The translations under genes were made by a program, and so were the position numbers. Of a DNA stretch of 7,552 nt, positions 1 through 6,574 are shown in pieces. The stretch is from CAKVLG01 sp045637805 (GTDB lineage Bacteria > Bacillota > Clostridia > Christensenellales > UBA1242): contig JAZUAE010000004.1 of NCBI GenBank assembly GCA_045637805.1, forward strand, positions 1-7,552. Reading direction: 5' to 3'. Numbering within the stretch: the stretch's first letter is position 1; the number at the start of each line of letters is the position of its first letter. Below the pieces are notes generated by a model, which saw nothing but the letters and a program-made list of their open reading frames with translations, ran no database searches and was not told the DNA's origin.

Positions 1-638
1 CCTTTATTTATTCCACATCCTGTTTTACAACGTCTTATTGTGGAATCTTTTATTGGCTCAAATTGTTGTTCAAAGTAATACTTTTTCTTTTTGGTAAAGA
101 AAAACAAGTATTCAAAATCAACTGTGAATCTATCTTTAACACTTGCGGGGGTAGCATTTGGTTTATGCCAGATAATAACATTCCGAACAGTCCATCCTCT
201 ATTCATCATTTCAACAGCAAATCGAAATGGAATCAGCAATAGGCTTTTTGAATGCTTACCTCTTGCGTGTGCAACACGTGGTAAATAATCGAGATTATCA
301 GGTAAAAAAGATGTTTTGCCTTTAACTTTACCACCTGAAGTTATTCCTAAACAGCTTCCACCATAGGTATCTCCGATGTTAACCCAACAACTTCCGTCAT
401 CTTTTAATACACGTTTTACCTCATCAAAAATGTCGCAGAGGTGGTTGATGTATTGTTCAAAATTCGGCTCTGCACCTAATTCGCCCTCCCAACCATCATT
501 CCATTTTGCAGGGTTTGTGTTGTAATCTCTTAGACACCAATAAGGAGGCGAAGTGATGCACATATTGACCGAACAATCGGGAATCTCTTTTAGGATTTCA
601 AGAGCGTGTCCTGTAAAAATTTTATTCTTCAAGTCCAT
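1..638 (-). CDS. DNA methyltransferase (N4-cytosine/N6-adenine class), C-terminus beyond the window
   Basis: An open frame begins with ATG at 636-638 and runs without a stop to the left edge, giving 212 residues of an incomplete protein. It should transfer a methyl group from S-adenosylmethionine to an exocyclic amino group of adenine or cytosine. The catalytic motif IV reads TSPPYW at residues 29-34. It is followed by GSCWVNIGDTY (82-92), LLLIPFRFA (133-141), WHKPN (157-161) and DFEYLFFFTK (174-183), the usual order in pfam01555-type enzymes with motif IV near the N-terminus. The SAM-binding FxGxG motif is expected near the C-terminus, outside the window. The start is supported by AAGGGAGGT three bases upstream. 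The first 17 bases overlap the end of the portal gene, so it is probably a late gene translationally coupled to the portal. No restriction enzyme is visible nearby. Whether it methylates A or C, and its target site, cannot be read here. Confidence 0.9.
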   Translation of the reverse strand, partial: MDLKNKIFTGHALEILKEIPDCSVNMCITSPPYWCLRDYNTNPAKWNDGWEGELGAEPNFEQYINHLCDIFDEVKRVLKDDGSCWVNIGDTYGGSCLGITSGGKVKGKTSFLPDNLDYLPRVAHARGKHSKSLLLIPFRFAVEMMNRGWTVRNVIIWHKPNATPASVKDRFTVDFEYLFFFTKKKKYYFEQQFEPIKDSTIRRCKTGCGINK

Positions 639-2082
639 CTGACCTCCCTTGCAGTTCACAAAGGAACAGAGCTTTTTGAAGTGTTTCTTCGAACTTTTTT
701 GAATGCAAATTCTTTAAGGATAGTAGCTCGTAGGCTTCCTCATAGCTTTCGCAAGATTCAAACAATGAAATTAATGGCGCAAGAATTGATTGAGCTTGTT
801 TTGTTAAATCAGCACAACTTAAGAATTGGTATAATTCCTCAATTTGTTCTTGTCCGGGAATTGATGTTTTTTCTTTAAATTCTTTAAACTCGGATGATGG
901 AGGGATAACAATTTCTTCTCTGATATCAAAGTCCTCATCTTCTAAACCGTAGTTTTTAATAAAGTATTCTTTAGTGAATTTAACTCCTGTATCAAACAAG
1001 ATTTTATCCCTTTGAGCTAAAGTTAAATCAACATCTTCAGGCTCATACATTTCAAAAACAGGAACTTCTGCATTGGGGGAATTTAATTCATAAATCCAAC
1101 GAATTAATTGGTTAATAACACTTTCCACTAACTTGCGATCAGAATTTATAATATCCTGACGAACTTCCATATGCGTATTGCTCGCAGCATAACTTCCACT
1201 AGAGCCAATTTCAGTAGTGAGAGTTTGACCGAGAATTGCTTTAGAAATTTCTGCATTCATTTTATTGATTAGCTTTTCAAATATCTCAGCAGATGATGAT
1301 TTGTTGGCTTCTTGAATTTCAACTGAAGAATCATCAGGAATGACGGCAATAGCATCTTGCACCATTTCTTCAAGCATATCTGCCAGACTTTCGGTGTCCT
1401 CTTTTGATGCTCCACGTGGGTGTTTACCGATAAGATGTGGCATTCCGTATTTTTCAGTAAATACAACCCAAAACTTTAATCCCCCTTTTTTAAAGGTTAC
1501 ATTCCAAAACACACGAGAGAGTGTGCGTTCGCCATAAGGATTGTTGTAACTTGGATTATTTTGAGCTAATAAAAACTTTTTAGGGGGAACAATTTCGCCG
1601 TAATAATTCTCTTTAGTTCTGAATTTTAGGTTGTTTTCATCATCAAAACAAAACCATTCAGGAGGCTTGGCAACTATGTTTGCAGGGAGTATTTGCCCTG
1701 ATTTTTCACGTTGCCAATTAATTTCTAGAGGTTGGAATCCGTAAAGAGTAGCTTCCAGAATATCATTAATTAATTTATGGATATCTAGTTTTTTGAGCAA
1801 ATCTTCAATCGCTTGTGCGTTTTCGTCTTTATCAAGTCCACGATTAATATCCCAATCAAGAGAAAGCACTCCTGCTTTTCTCGATTGGGTACAAGCAAAA
1901 ACGTGAGGGTCGCACAACAGTTCCTTATAAATCCTCATATCTTTGCCTTGCTTACGCAAAACAATATCAGGATCAGGGAGGATGTTGGCTAGTGAATAGA
2001 AATTCAATGCACGTTTTCGTGTTGCAATTTCTTCCGTCAGATTTTTCTTAACGGCTTTTTGCTTAAGGATTGATTCTTCCAT
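622..2082 (-). CDS. Portal protein, DUF935 / Mu gp29 family
   Basis: This 486-residue protein matches the DUF935 (Mu gp29-like) portal family in length and motifs. Portals form the ring at one capsid vertex through which DNA is packaged and ejected, and to which the tail connects. Recognisable parts are the N-terminal LANILPDPDIVLR (31-43), ACTQSRKAGVLSLDW (63-77), NPYGERTLSRVFW (181-193), FTEKYGMPHLIGK (208-220) and the Gly/Ser-rich AILGQTLTTEIGSSGS (282-297). The C-terminal 90 residues are helical and acidic. The ATG lies five bases after the tail-tube stop, and GGAG sits about 11 bases upstream, a modest site that suggests translational coupling. Its position is odd: in Mu the portal precedes the protease and capsid genes, whereas here it follows the tail tube. 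The 3' end overlaps the methyltransferase start by 17 bases. The family assignment is strong. Confidence 0.92.
   Translation of the reverse strand: MEESILKQKAVKKNLTEEIATRKRALNFYSLANILPDPDIVLRKQGKDMRIYKELLCDPHVFACTQSRKAGVLSLDWDINRGLDKDENAQAIEDLLKKLDIHKLINDILEATLYGFQPLEINWQREKSGQILPANIVAKPPEWFCFDDENNLKFRTKENYYGEIVPPKKFLLAQNNPSYNNPYGERTLSRVFWNVTFKKGGLKFWVVFTEKYGMPHLIGKHPRGASKEDTESLADMLEEMVQDAIAVIPDDSSVEIQEANKSSSAEIFEKLINKMNAEISKAILGQTLTTEIGSSGSYAASNTHMEVRQDIINSDRKLVESVINQLIRWIYELNSPNAEVPVFEMYEPEDVDLTLAQRDKILFDTGVKFTKEYFIKNYGLEDEDFDIREEIVIPPSSEFKEFKEKTSIPGQEQIEELYQFLSCADLTKQAQSILAPLISLFESCESYEEAYELLSLKNLHSKKFEETLQKALFLCELQGRSDGLEE
642..650 (-). promoter_or_regulatory. Strong ribosome binding site of the methyltransferase
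   Basis: On the minus strand the sequence reads AAGGGAGGT, then CAG, then the ATG at 638. It lies inside the last codons of the portal gene and fixes the methyltransferase start. Confidence 0.8.
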
Positions 2083-2087
2083 CTACC

Positions 2088-2609
2088 CTATGCTCCTGTG
2101 TTCTTTTTGAAAGTTGAAAGCATATCAATCATGTTGACTTTGTAGATGTTTTCAAGCACATCAATTTCAAAAACATCCAAGCCATCAACAATTAGTTTTG
2201 CATAAGTAACCGACATAGTTGTTTCATACTCAGCATTTTCGTGTGGCTTTATATTCCCTAACGGAAACTCTTTAAAAGTTCCGATTAAAAAAGCTGTCGC
2301 AGGGACTTCTTTGATTCTTCCTGTGCCGTTGTAGGTTTCTAGGTTGGCACGAACTTGAATCATAGTAGCTAAGAAAGGATTTGCACACATACGCATTACA
2401 TTTGGATAAAGAGCATTCCATTTGATTTTGCATTCAAGTTTATCAATCCCTGCGAAGAATTCGGCTGAGCCTACCATACCTAGAGCTTTGTGTTCAGCCA
2501 TTTTGTGTTTTATTTGTGGGAGTTGTACTTCTTCGGCTCTGCCGAGTAAGTTTACTCCATTCATGTAAACATTTGCGTTGGTTAATTTGTTAATTTCAAT
2601 TTTTGACAT
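2088..2609 (-). CDS. FII: Major tail tube protein, P2 FII family
   Basis: At 173 residues this has the length and pattern of P2 FII-type tail tube proteins, which stack as hexameric rings to form the inner tube of a contractile tail. Family-like segments are ANVYMNGVNLLGRAEEVQLP (12-31), GMVGSAEFFAGIDKLEC (44-60), the strongly typical MSVTYAKLIVDGLDVFEID (132-150) and the closing VNMIDMLSTFKK. It is not of the Mu gpM type. The ATG is preceded by AGGGAGT with a four-base spacer, which touches the stop of the small gene before it. It follows the sheath gene as FII follows FI in P2, but with a 58-residue gene between them. The P2-style chaperone and tape measure genes that usually follow are absent, and a portal gene comes next instead. 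Confidence 0.92.
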   Translation of the reverse strand: MSKIEINKLTNANVYMNGVNLLGRAEEVQLPQIKHKMAEHKALGMVGSAEFFAGIDKLECKIKWNALYPNVMRMCANPFLATMIQVRANLETYNGTGRIKEVPATAFLIGTFKEFPLGNIKPHENAEYETTMSVTYAKLIVDGLDVFEIDVLENIYKVNMIDMLSTFKKNTGA

Positions 2610-2618
2610 ATAAACTCC

Positions 2619-2795
2619 CTATTTCTTGAAGAGTGCACAGTCTTTGATTTCGACATCAGAGTAGTGCAGAAAAACATATTCTTTGCTTAGAGCAAGAACG
2701 AGTGGACATTTTTTCAGATGTTTGCAGTTAAAGCAAATATCGTTGTCATCGGTGTGAACTTCCAATGCACCGTTATCATTTACTGAACAGTACAT
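2619..2795 (-). CDS. Small cysteine-rich protein between sheath and tube, function unknown
   Basis: An open frame of 58 residues begins at ATG 2793-2795 and ends at TAG 2619-2621. The start overlaps the sheath stop by one base (TAATG), a classic coupling arrangement. Only a G-run (GGGGG) lies upstream as a poor ribosome binding site. The stop sits inside the tail-tube ribosome binding site, leaving nine bases before the tube gene. Without this gene the compact operon would have an unexplained gap of about 185 bases. The protein has five cysteines: C3, C21, C24, C30 and C53. The cluster CFNCKHLKKCPL (21-32) suggests a small metal-binding or Fe-S knuckle, but the set is not a standard zinc finger and I do not recognise the family. 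Possible roles include a minor virion part, an assembly factor or a late regulator; none can be chosen from sequence alone. Confidence 0.75.
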   Translation of the reverse strand: MYCSVNDNGALEVHTDDNDICFNCKHLKKCPLVLALSKEYVFLHYSDVEIKDCALFKK

Positions 2796-4027
2796 TAAGA
2801 AGCCCCCAATGATTTGAGTAATTCGATGTCAATAAATGACTCGAAAGTAATTCTTTCTGCCGGTGTTGGTGGCATATATTCGATATCGAACAAGAGGTGT
2901 CCGTTTGCGATTTCGGTTGCAGGGTTTTTATCAGGGTTGAATGAGCATTTACCATCAATCAATGCACCTCTGCCGATTAGAGTTCTGATAAATTGGTTAA
3001 CTGTTTCGCAGATAGAATCAATTAAGCCGTTATCGATTGGGAAGTCGATAAATTGTAGCATTGAGTATTCTATTGATTCGTGAATAATATCAGCAGTACG
3101 TCTGACATTAATAAAATTAGTCGGATGTGTTGATGATGGGTAGGCAGCAGTTCGGTTGCCCCAAGTACGGAAACCTGAGCCGTAAGAATTGAAAACAGTC
3201 ACGACCCCTGCTTCGTTAAGTGCGTTTACTTCTGAAGTTGGGTCGTTAATCATTGATGTTAATTGTCTTTCGATGCCGACAATTCCCTGAATCTCTGTAT
3301 TAGACGGAGACCAATGGTAGCCTTTATCAACATCTTTTGCTGCGATAACTCCGGCAAGTCTTTGAGAGTAAGGTTGAAGTTTTATCGAGTCTGACTCTGC
3401 ATCATACACTTTTAAATGAGGATAGCAGAGGATTATGCGACCTGATGAGGTATTAAAATTAATTGTTCCTTCAGGCCCACGACCAGTTATAATATCTTGA
3501 ACGGAAGCACCAATGGGAGCATCAACGATTCCCATTGCTCTAATTTTGTCGCAGATGGTACTTATTTCGGTAACAACGGCAGTATCTTCGCAGAAAACAG
3601 GAGCGATGATTGTTTTTGGATAATATCCAAATAGTGAATAACAATCTTCAAATGCTTTTAAGCCTGTTCTTTTGCCTGTTGTTGGGTCAATTGTTCCATT
3701 GATATCGCCAATGGTTACGTCTTCAACTGTTTCGTGTTTTTCAGGATCAAAGACGTTAATTACTATTGCAATACCTGAGCCTTGGTCAAAAATTGCTTGC
3801 AGGGCTTGAGGGATTGTATAACCTGATTTTTGGTTGCCAAAATATTTAACGGCATCGACTTCGTTAAGGATTAGAGTCGGTGTATTTATCGTCTTATATT
3901 CATCAGCAACATCTTCTAATGGTGCAGTTCCGACAATTCCGACAACAGCAGTTTTTACTGTGGAAATTGTGCGAGCACCTTTTGTGATTTCGATGGTTTC
4001 AACACCATGAAGAAAACTAGCAGCCAT
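2795..4027 (-). CDS. FI: Contractile tail sheath protein, P2 FI family
   Basis: This 410-residue protein resembles the P2 FI sheath along its whole length. The sheath surrounds the tail tube and contracts to drive it through the host envelope. The N-terminus HGVETIEITKGARTISTVKT (7-26) parallels the P2 start. Further family-like blocks are ALQAIFDQG (75-83), TGLKAFEDC (121-129), IAPVFCEDTAVV (141-152), LNEAGVVTVF (270-279), FRTWGNRTA (286-294), NVRRTADII (307-315) and a C-terminal YMPPTPAE (384-391). The length is close to that of P2 FI and there is no sign of truncation. AGGAGT five bases before the ATG supports the start. It follows the gp37-like gene after a 36-base gap, and its stop overlaps the start of a 58-residue gene by one base. 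Confidence 0.95.
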   Translation of the reverse strand: MAASFLHGVETIEITKGARTISTVKTAVVGIVGTAPLEDVADEYKTINTPTLILNEVDAVKYFGNQKSGYTIPQALQAIFDQGSGIAIVINVFDPEKHETVEDVTIGDINGTIDPTTGKRTGLKAFEDCYSLFGYYPKTIIAPVFCEDTAVVTEISTICDKIRAMGIVDAPIGASVQDIITGRGPEGTINFNTSSGRIILCYPHLKVYDAESDSIKLQPYSQRLAGVIAAKDVDKGYHWSPSNTEIQGIVGIERQLTSMINDPTSEVNALNEAGVVTVFNSYGSGFRTWGNRTAAYPSSTHPTNFINVRRTADIIHESIEYSMLQFIDFPIDNGLIDSICETVNQFIRTLIGRGALIDGKCSFNPDKNPATEIANGHLLFDIEYMPPTPAERITFESFIDIELLKSLGAS

Positions 4028-4063
4028 ATATAACTCCTATGGGGTAAATGTGTGGGGTAAATA

Positions 4064-4483
4064 CTAAAATATTTCTAAGTCTTGTACGTTTTGAGTGGTT
4101 AGGGAAAAATTAATCCCGTATTGCCAAATCCCTGTATTTTCAGAGATAAAAAAGTCTTTTGTTGGGGTAAGAGGAGTGCATCCATCTATTTTGAATCCTG
4201 TTAGAGTTTGTTTGACTCTATCTAAAAATTCGTATGCTCCGTTATGTGAACGGAGGTTTCTTGTGACTATCGTGATTGAGAATTCTTTTTTATTTTCTTG
4301 AGTTACGAAAGCAAGAGCATTTGAGCTTGAATAATTGCTTCCTTGATAATGCACAAGAATTGCACCGATGGAATGTAAAAGTAGAAATTCGGCAGGCTTA
4401 TCGGGGAAACCCTGAACCAAAACATCAGGGAATTCAACTTTAAGTTTTTGAATAATCTCTTTTTCAATTTGGTCAATTGTCAT
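4064..4483 (-). CDS. Mu gp37-like (DUF1834) protein, probable tail completion/terminator
   Basis: The 139-residue product fits the DUF1834/Gp37 family found just upstream of the sheath gene in Mu-like phages, where it is thought to act in tail completion or termination. Family-like features are an N-terminal helix (IDQIEKEIIQKL), LLHSIGAILVHYQGSNY (about 35-51), KEFSITIVTRNLR (about 66-78), a helix YEFLDRVKQTLTGF, and a final strand pair ending in IWQYGINFSLTT. The start is supported by AGGAGC with a four-base spacer. The position between a gp36-like gene and the sheath matches the Mu order. A GC-rich insert of about 80 bases separates it from gp36, and its ribosome binding site lies at the insert's edge, so its translation may depend on how that insert folds. 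The function is inferred from family and position. Confidence 0.85.
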   Translation of the reverse strand: MTIDQIEKEIIQKLKVEFPDVLVQGFPDKPAEFLLLHSIGAILVHYQGSNYSSSNALAFVTQENKKEFSITIVTRNLRSHNGAYEFLDRVKQTLTGFKIDGCTPLTPTKDFFISENTGIWQYGINFSLTTQNVQDLEIF

Positions 4484-4493
4484 TAAAGCTCCT

Positions 4494-4573
4494 GTGGTAC
4501 TCGGCTTCGCCTGCGTTCCTACGTCGCAATAGAACGGTTACGCCCTGACGGGCTTCACACACTGCTCACGCAT
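4494..4573 (-). repeat. GC-rich structured insert, possible dispersed palindromic element
   Basis: About 80 bases between the gp36 and gp37 genes are roughly 60% G+C, far above the AT-rich flanks. They contain three small inverted repeats: GGC/GCC at 4503-4511, CGTTC/GAACG at 4514-4536 (extended by two more pairs past a one-base bulge), and GCCC/GGGC at 4542-4553. The block begins directly after the gp36 stop and ends at the gp37 ribosome binding site. One minus-strand frame is open through it and another gives a nested 11-codon frame. Composition and structure suggest a REP- or MITE-like insertion, but only one copy is in this window, so its repeat nature is unproven. Confidence 0.5.
4538..4573 (-). 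other. 11-codon mini-ORF overlapping the gp36 stop
   Basis: ATG at 4571-4573 follows the gp36 TGA directly (TGAATG) and the frame closes with TAA at 4538-4540, encoding MREQCVKPVRA. It lies inside the GC-rich insert and has no ribosome binding site of its own, so translation would need reinitiation after gp36. It may only be a by-product of the insert. Confidence 0.2.
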
Positions 4574-5014
4574 TCAATACTCACTTAATCTTTGTTTCCC
4601 AAATAACCTATCTAGAATTGTCTTGTTTGTCCTATATTCATCAGGCGAGAATGCAGAAGTTTCTAGAGTATCGTTTTCGCTTTGCAGGGATATTACACCT
4701 TTTTGAATATCTCTTAGAGTAGCGATTGCACTTTTATATGCCGTTTCTATTACTTCAGGCATTTCGTTTCTCATTCTGCGTGAATATAGACGATAGACAC
4801 TTAAATCAATTGCAATAATTCGTAGCAAAGGAAAATGGGTATCAAGAGGCAGAGAGTACCGACCTCTCAAATACCCATCGATGAGTGTAGAAGCATAAAG
4901 TATTGCCTCTTCGACAACAACACGATTGACTGCTTCTTGCCCATCATCAGAAGAGAGCTGGATAAGAGTAGGGGAGGAGGTGTGTTTCTCAATATCGTCA
5001 ATCGTGCAATACAT
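4574..5014 (-). CDS. Mu gp36-like (DUF1320) head-completion protein
   Basis: This 146-residue protein has the marks of the DUF1320 family (Mu gp36), thought to act at the head-tail connection. The N-terminal YCTIDDIEKHTSSPTLIQLS is typical. A helix follows around residues 28-45, then the family signature DGYLRGRYSLPL (46-57), then LLRIIAIDLSVYRLYSRR (63-80) and a helix with IQKGVISL (103-110). AGAGGAA lies about seven bases before the ATG and the decoration gene's stop is two bases upstream, so the two are probably coupled. The stop codon sits exactly at the edge of the GC-rich insert, so the last few residues may have been altered by insertion, but the conserved core is complete. Confidence 0.9.
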   Translation of the reverse strand: MYCTIDDIEKHTSSPTLIQLSSDDGQEAVNRVVVEEAILYASTLIDGYLRGRYSLPLDTHFPLLRIIAIDLSVYRLYSRRMRNEMPEVIETAYKSAIATLRDIQKGVISLQSENDTLETSAFSPDEYRTNKTILDRLFGKQRLSEY

Positions 5015-5016
5015 TG

Positions 5017-5358
5017 CTAGATTCCTCTTGCAATTCTTATTACTTGCCCTGCCGTTGCTGAGTCTAGTGCGTAGCCATTAACGGCAGTAGCATCGCTTGT
5101 AGTAACGGCTTTACCTTCAGAATCGGAAGCAACTGAGTCTCCGACTGCGATTGTGCCACCTGCCTCTACAAGCAAAATACCGAATACGGCAACAGGAGCG
5201 AGTTGTTCTTTTTCAGTTGCAACATCGCAAACACCCAATGCTTTTTTATTTTCAGCACAGTAATTGCCGTCAAATCCGATAAATCTTTGTTGTTCAACAT
5301 CAACAGGAACTTTTACTGATTCAATTAATAGTGGTTTGTAATGTTTTCTATTTGTCAT
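5017..5358 (-). CDS. DUF2190 capsid decoration (cement) protein
   Basis: The 113-residue product resembles DUF2190 proteins, small glycine- and alanine-rich beta proteins encoded beside phage capsid genes and thought to decorate or stabilise the shell. The C-terminal half is typical: AGGTIAVGDSVASDSEGKA (66-84), then NGYALDSATAGQVIRIARG. I place the start at ATG 5356-5358 because GGAGG lies eight bases upstream. An in-frame ATG at 5371-5373 would add five residues (MEALI) but has only a distant AAGG. With the chosen start the gene overlaps the preceding gene by 11 bases. It lies between the gp35-position gene and gp36, in the head module. Confidence 0.85.
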   Translation of the reverse strand: MTNRKHYKPLLIESVKVPVDVEQQRFIGFDGNYCAENKKALGVCDVATEKEQLAPVAVFGILLVEAGGTIAVGDSVASDSEGKAVTTSDATAVNGYALDSATAGQVIRIARGI

Positions 5359-5635
5359 TATCAGAGCCTCCATTATTGTCAGAGCCTTCGCCGTCTTGTT
5401 TTACAGTTTCGGTTTTAGTTTCTGCTTTTGTTTTAGTTTGGGTTTTTGTTTCAGACTTTGTTTTATTAGTCTGAGGTTTGGTTTGACTTGGAGTTTTTGT
5501 TGCAGTTTCAGGAACTAAATCAACAAAATCTTCAAGACGTTTTGCTTGGTTTTCAGAAAGTTCAAGAGTTGAGCCTTCTGCATAAACTTTGCCATTGTGC
5601 AAAATGGAAGTATTTTTTACTTTGTATTTAGCCAT
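5348..5635 (-). CDS. gp35-position small head protein with Lys/Thr-rich linker
   Basis: The 95-residue protein has a short folded start and a disordered tail. Residues 1-42 (KYKVKNTSILHNGKVYAEGS, then LELSENQAKRLEDFVDLVP) match a small domain common in Mu-like phages at the gp35 position between capsid and gp36. I recognise the pattern (Y-x-V ... HNGK-x-Y-x-E-G ... L-x-x-x-QAKRL) but am not certain of the family name. Residues 44-80 are a low-complexity Thr/Lys/Glu/Gln run built on TK and ET pairs, followed by an acidic GSDNN-type tail. AGGAGG five bases before the ATG overlaps the capsid stop. Late co-expression with the capsid suggests a minor head part or an assembly aid; its true role is unknown. 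Confidence 0.8.
   Translation of the reverse strand: MAKYKVKNTSILHNGKVYAEGSTLELSENQAKRLEDFVDLVPETATKTPSQTKPQTNKTKSETKTQTKTKAETKTETVKQDGEGSDNNGGSDNDK
5354..5386 (-). repeat. Short imperfect direct repeat at the gp35/DUF2190 junction
   Basis: Two 15-base copies, GGCTCTGACAATAAT (5372-5386) and GGCTCTGATAATGAC (5354-5368), lie 18 bases apart. They encode the GSDNN and GSDND units at the end of the gp35-position protein. The repeat region contains both candidate ATG starts of the DUF2190 gene. Confidence 0.6.
5367..5371 (-). promoter_or_regulatory. Ribosome binding site deciding the DUF2190 start
   Basis: GGAGG on the minus strand, eight bases before the ATG at 5358. It is embedded in codons of the upstream gene (Gly-Gly in its C-terminal tail), and the alternative ATG at 5373 lies just ahead of it. 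Confidence 0.65.
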
Positions 5636-5644
5636 TCAATCCTC

Positions 5645-6565
5645 CTAGCCGTTAGTACCAGAGATTAAATACCCTGCTTCTGCACCGACCAAGAATGGAG
5701 TGTAAATATCAGTTGCACGAATGTATTTAACTTTGTTACCTTCTTTTGTGTATTCATCAATTTGCAAAGCATCTTTTTTACGGACAGTATAAGCAAATGA
5801 TGGATCGTATTCAGTTCTTGATGCACCTAAATTTGGAACATACGCAAGAATGATGTTGTCTTTCCAAATACGTTCAAATTTGCCTTCTGCGTTTGCAAAT
5901 ATTGATTTTCCGATAACGATGTTTTCAACTTCAAAAATCTCTTTCAATAGGTCAAGAGTGACTAATTTATTGAGGTTGTTTGAAATTAATTCTTTTAATT
6001 TTTTGTGTTGGCGAAGAGTTTGCCAAGCATCTTGTCCGAGTACCATAGTGTTTGGATCTCGTGCAATTTTTTGAGAAACTGCGTTTTTCGCATCTTCAAT
6101 AACTTTTATAGGGTCAGAGTCTGCGTGAGTGAAACAAGATGTTCCTGAAAGTAGGATTTTGTTTTCAGTTGCGTAGTTGTCAGGGTTTTGGACTAAATCA
6201 GCACATTGTTTTTCGTGTTTTAGTTGAAGTCCGTCAGTAACAACATTAGTTGCGTGAAGTTGCAGTTTCACTTTTTCAGCCTCTTGCTCTTCACGATAGT
6301 CGATAGGGTATGACAAATCGTGTTCAGTAAGAGTTGTGGTGTGCTTTTTAAAACCTTCTGGAGCGATAACGTTTGAATTAGCTCTAATTGCTCTTTCAGT
6401 ATCGTAAAGGTTAAAAGCTTCTTTGTTGAATTCAAAAATATCAATTTTCTCTTTTTCAGAATAGATAGTCGGGAACAAAGTTTGTGCAATAAAAGCATTG
6501 TTGTTGTAGCCACGAGCAACTTCTGAAAGGTACGCATTTATGCGTAATTGTTCAAGTCTTCCCAT
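5645..6565 (-). CDS. Major capsid protein
   Basis: The 306-residue product resembles major capsid proteins encoded directly after Mu-like protease/scaffold genes. It should form the icosahedral shell with an HK97-type fold. Family-like segments are FIAQTLFPTI (25-34), a basic and acidic middle with DLSYPIDYREEQEAEKV (83-99), MVLGQDAWQTLRQHKKLKEL (174-193), VIGKSIFAN (217-225), SFAYTVRKKDALQIDEYT (256-273), RATDIYTP (283-290) and VGAEAGYLI (293-301). AAGGAG five bases before the ATG overlaps the protease-scaffold stop. The order protease/scaffold, capsid, gp35-like, gp36-like matches Mu. The identity rests on motifs and on context; sequence similarity to Mu gpT itself may be low. Confidence 0.9.
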   Translation of the reverse strand: MGRLEQLRINAYLSEVARGYNNNAFIAQTLFPTIYSEKEKIDIFEFNKEAFNLYDTERAIRANSNVIAPEGFKKHTTTLTEHDLSYPIDYREEQEAEKVKLQLHATNVVTDGLQLKHEKQCADLVQNPDNYATENKILLSGTSCFTHADSDPIKVIEDAKNAVSQKIARDPNTMVLGQDAWQTLRQHKKLKELISNNLNKLVTLDLLKEIFEVENIVIGKSIFANAEGKFERIWKDNIILAYVPNLGASRTEYDPSFAYTVRKKDALQIDEYTKEGNKVKYIRATDIYTPFLVGAEAGYLISGTNG

Positions 6566-6574
6566 TTAAACTCC

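Noticed and set aside
91..288. A 65-codon plus-strand open frame
   Set aside because: It is antisense to the methyltransferase, whose motifs cover this stretch.
606..878. A 90-codon plus-strand open frame
   Set aside because: It lies antisense to the portal C-terminus and the methyltransferase start, both of which are well supported, and shows no recognisable protein pattern.
2776..2958. A 60-codon minus-strand open frame overlapping the sheath end and the small cysteine-rich gene
   Set aside because: It is out of frame with both, and the sheath C-terminus and the TAATG-coupled 58-residue gene explain the same bases better.
2088..4027. The sheath and tube as part of a phage-tail-like bacteriocin
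   Set aside because: Protease, scaffold, capsid, decoration and portal genes lie in the same operon, so the locus encodes a DNA-packaging particle.
4040..4062. Two copies of TGGGGTAAAT, 13 bases apart, before the sheath gene
   Set aside because: The repeat is too short and isolated to call an operator or recombination site; there is no dyad and no third copy. I mention it only as the gap at the head/tail module boundary.
4542..4553. GCCC/GGGC hairpin as a transcription terminator
   Set aside because: The stem is only four pairs and no U-run follows on the transcribed strand. The operon clearly continues into gp37 and the tail genes.
5017..5373. The longer start at 5373 for the DUF2190 gene
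   Set aside because: GGAGG at 5367-5371 is ideally spaced for the ATG at 5358 and lies downstream of the ATG at 5373, which has only a weak, distant AAGG.
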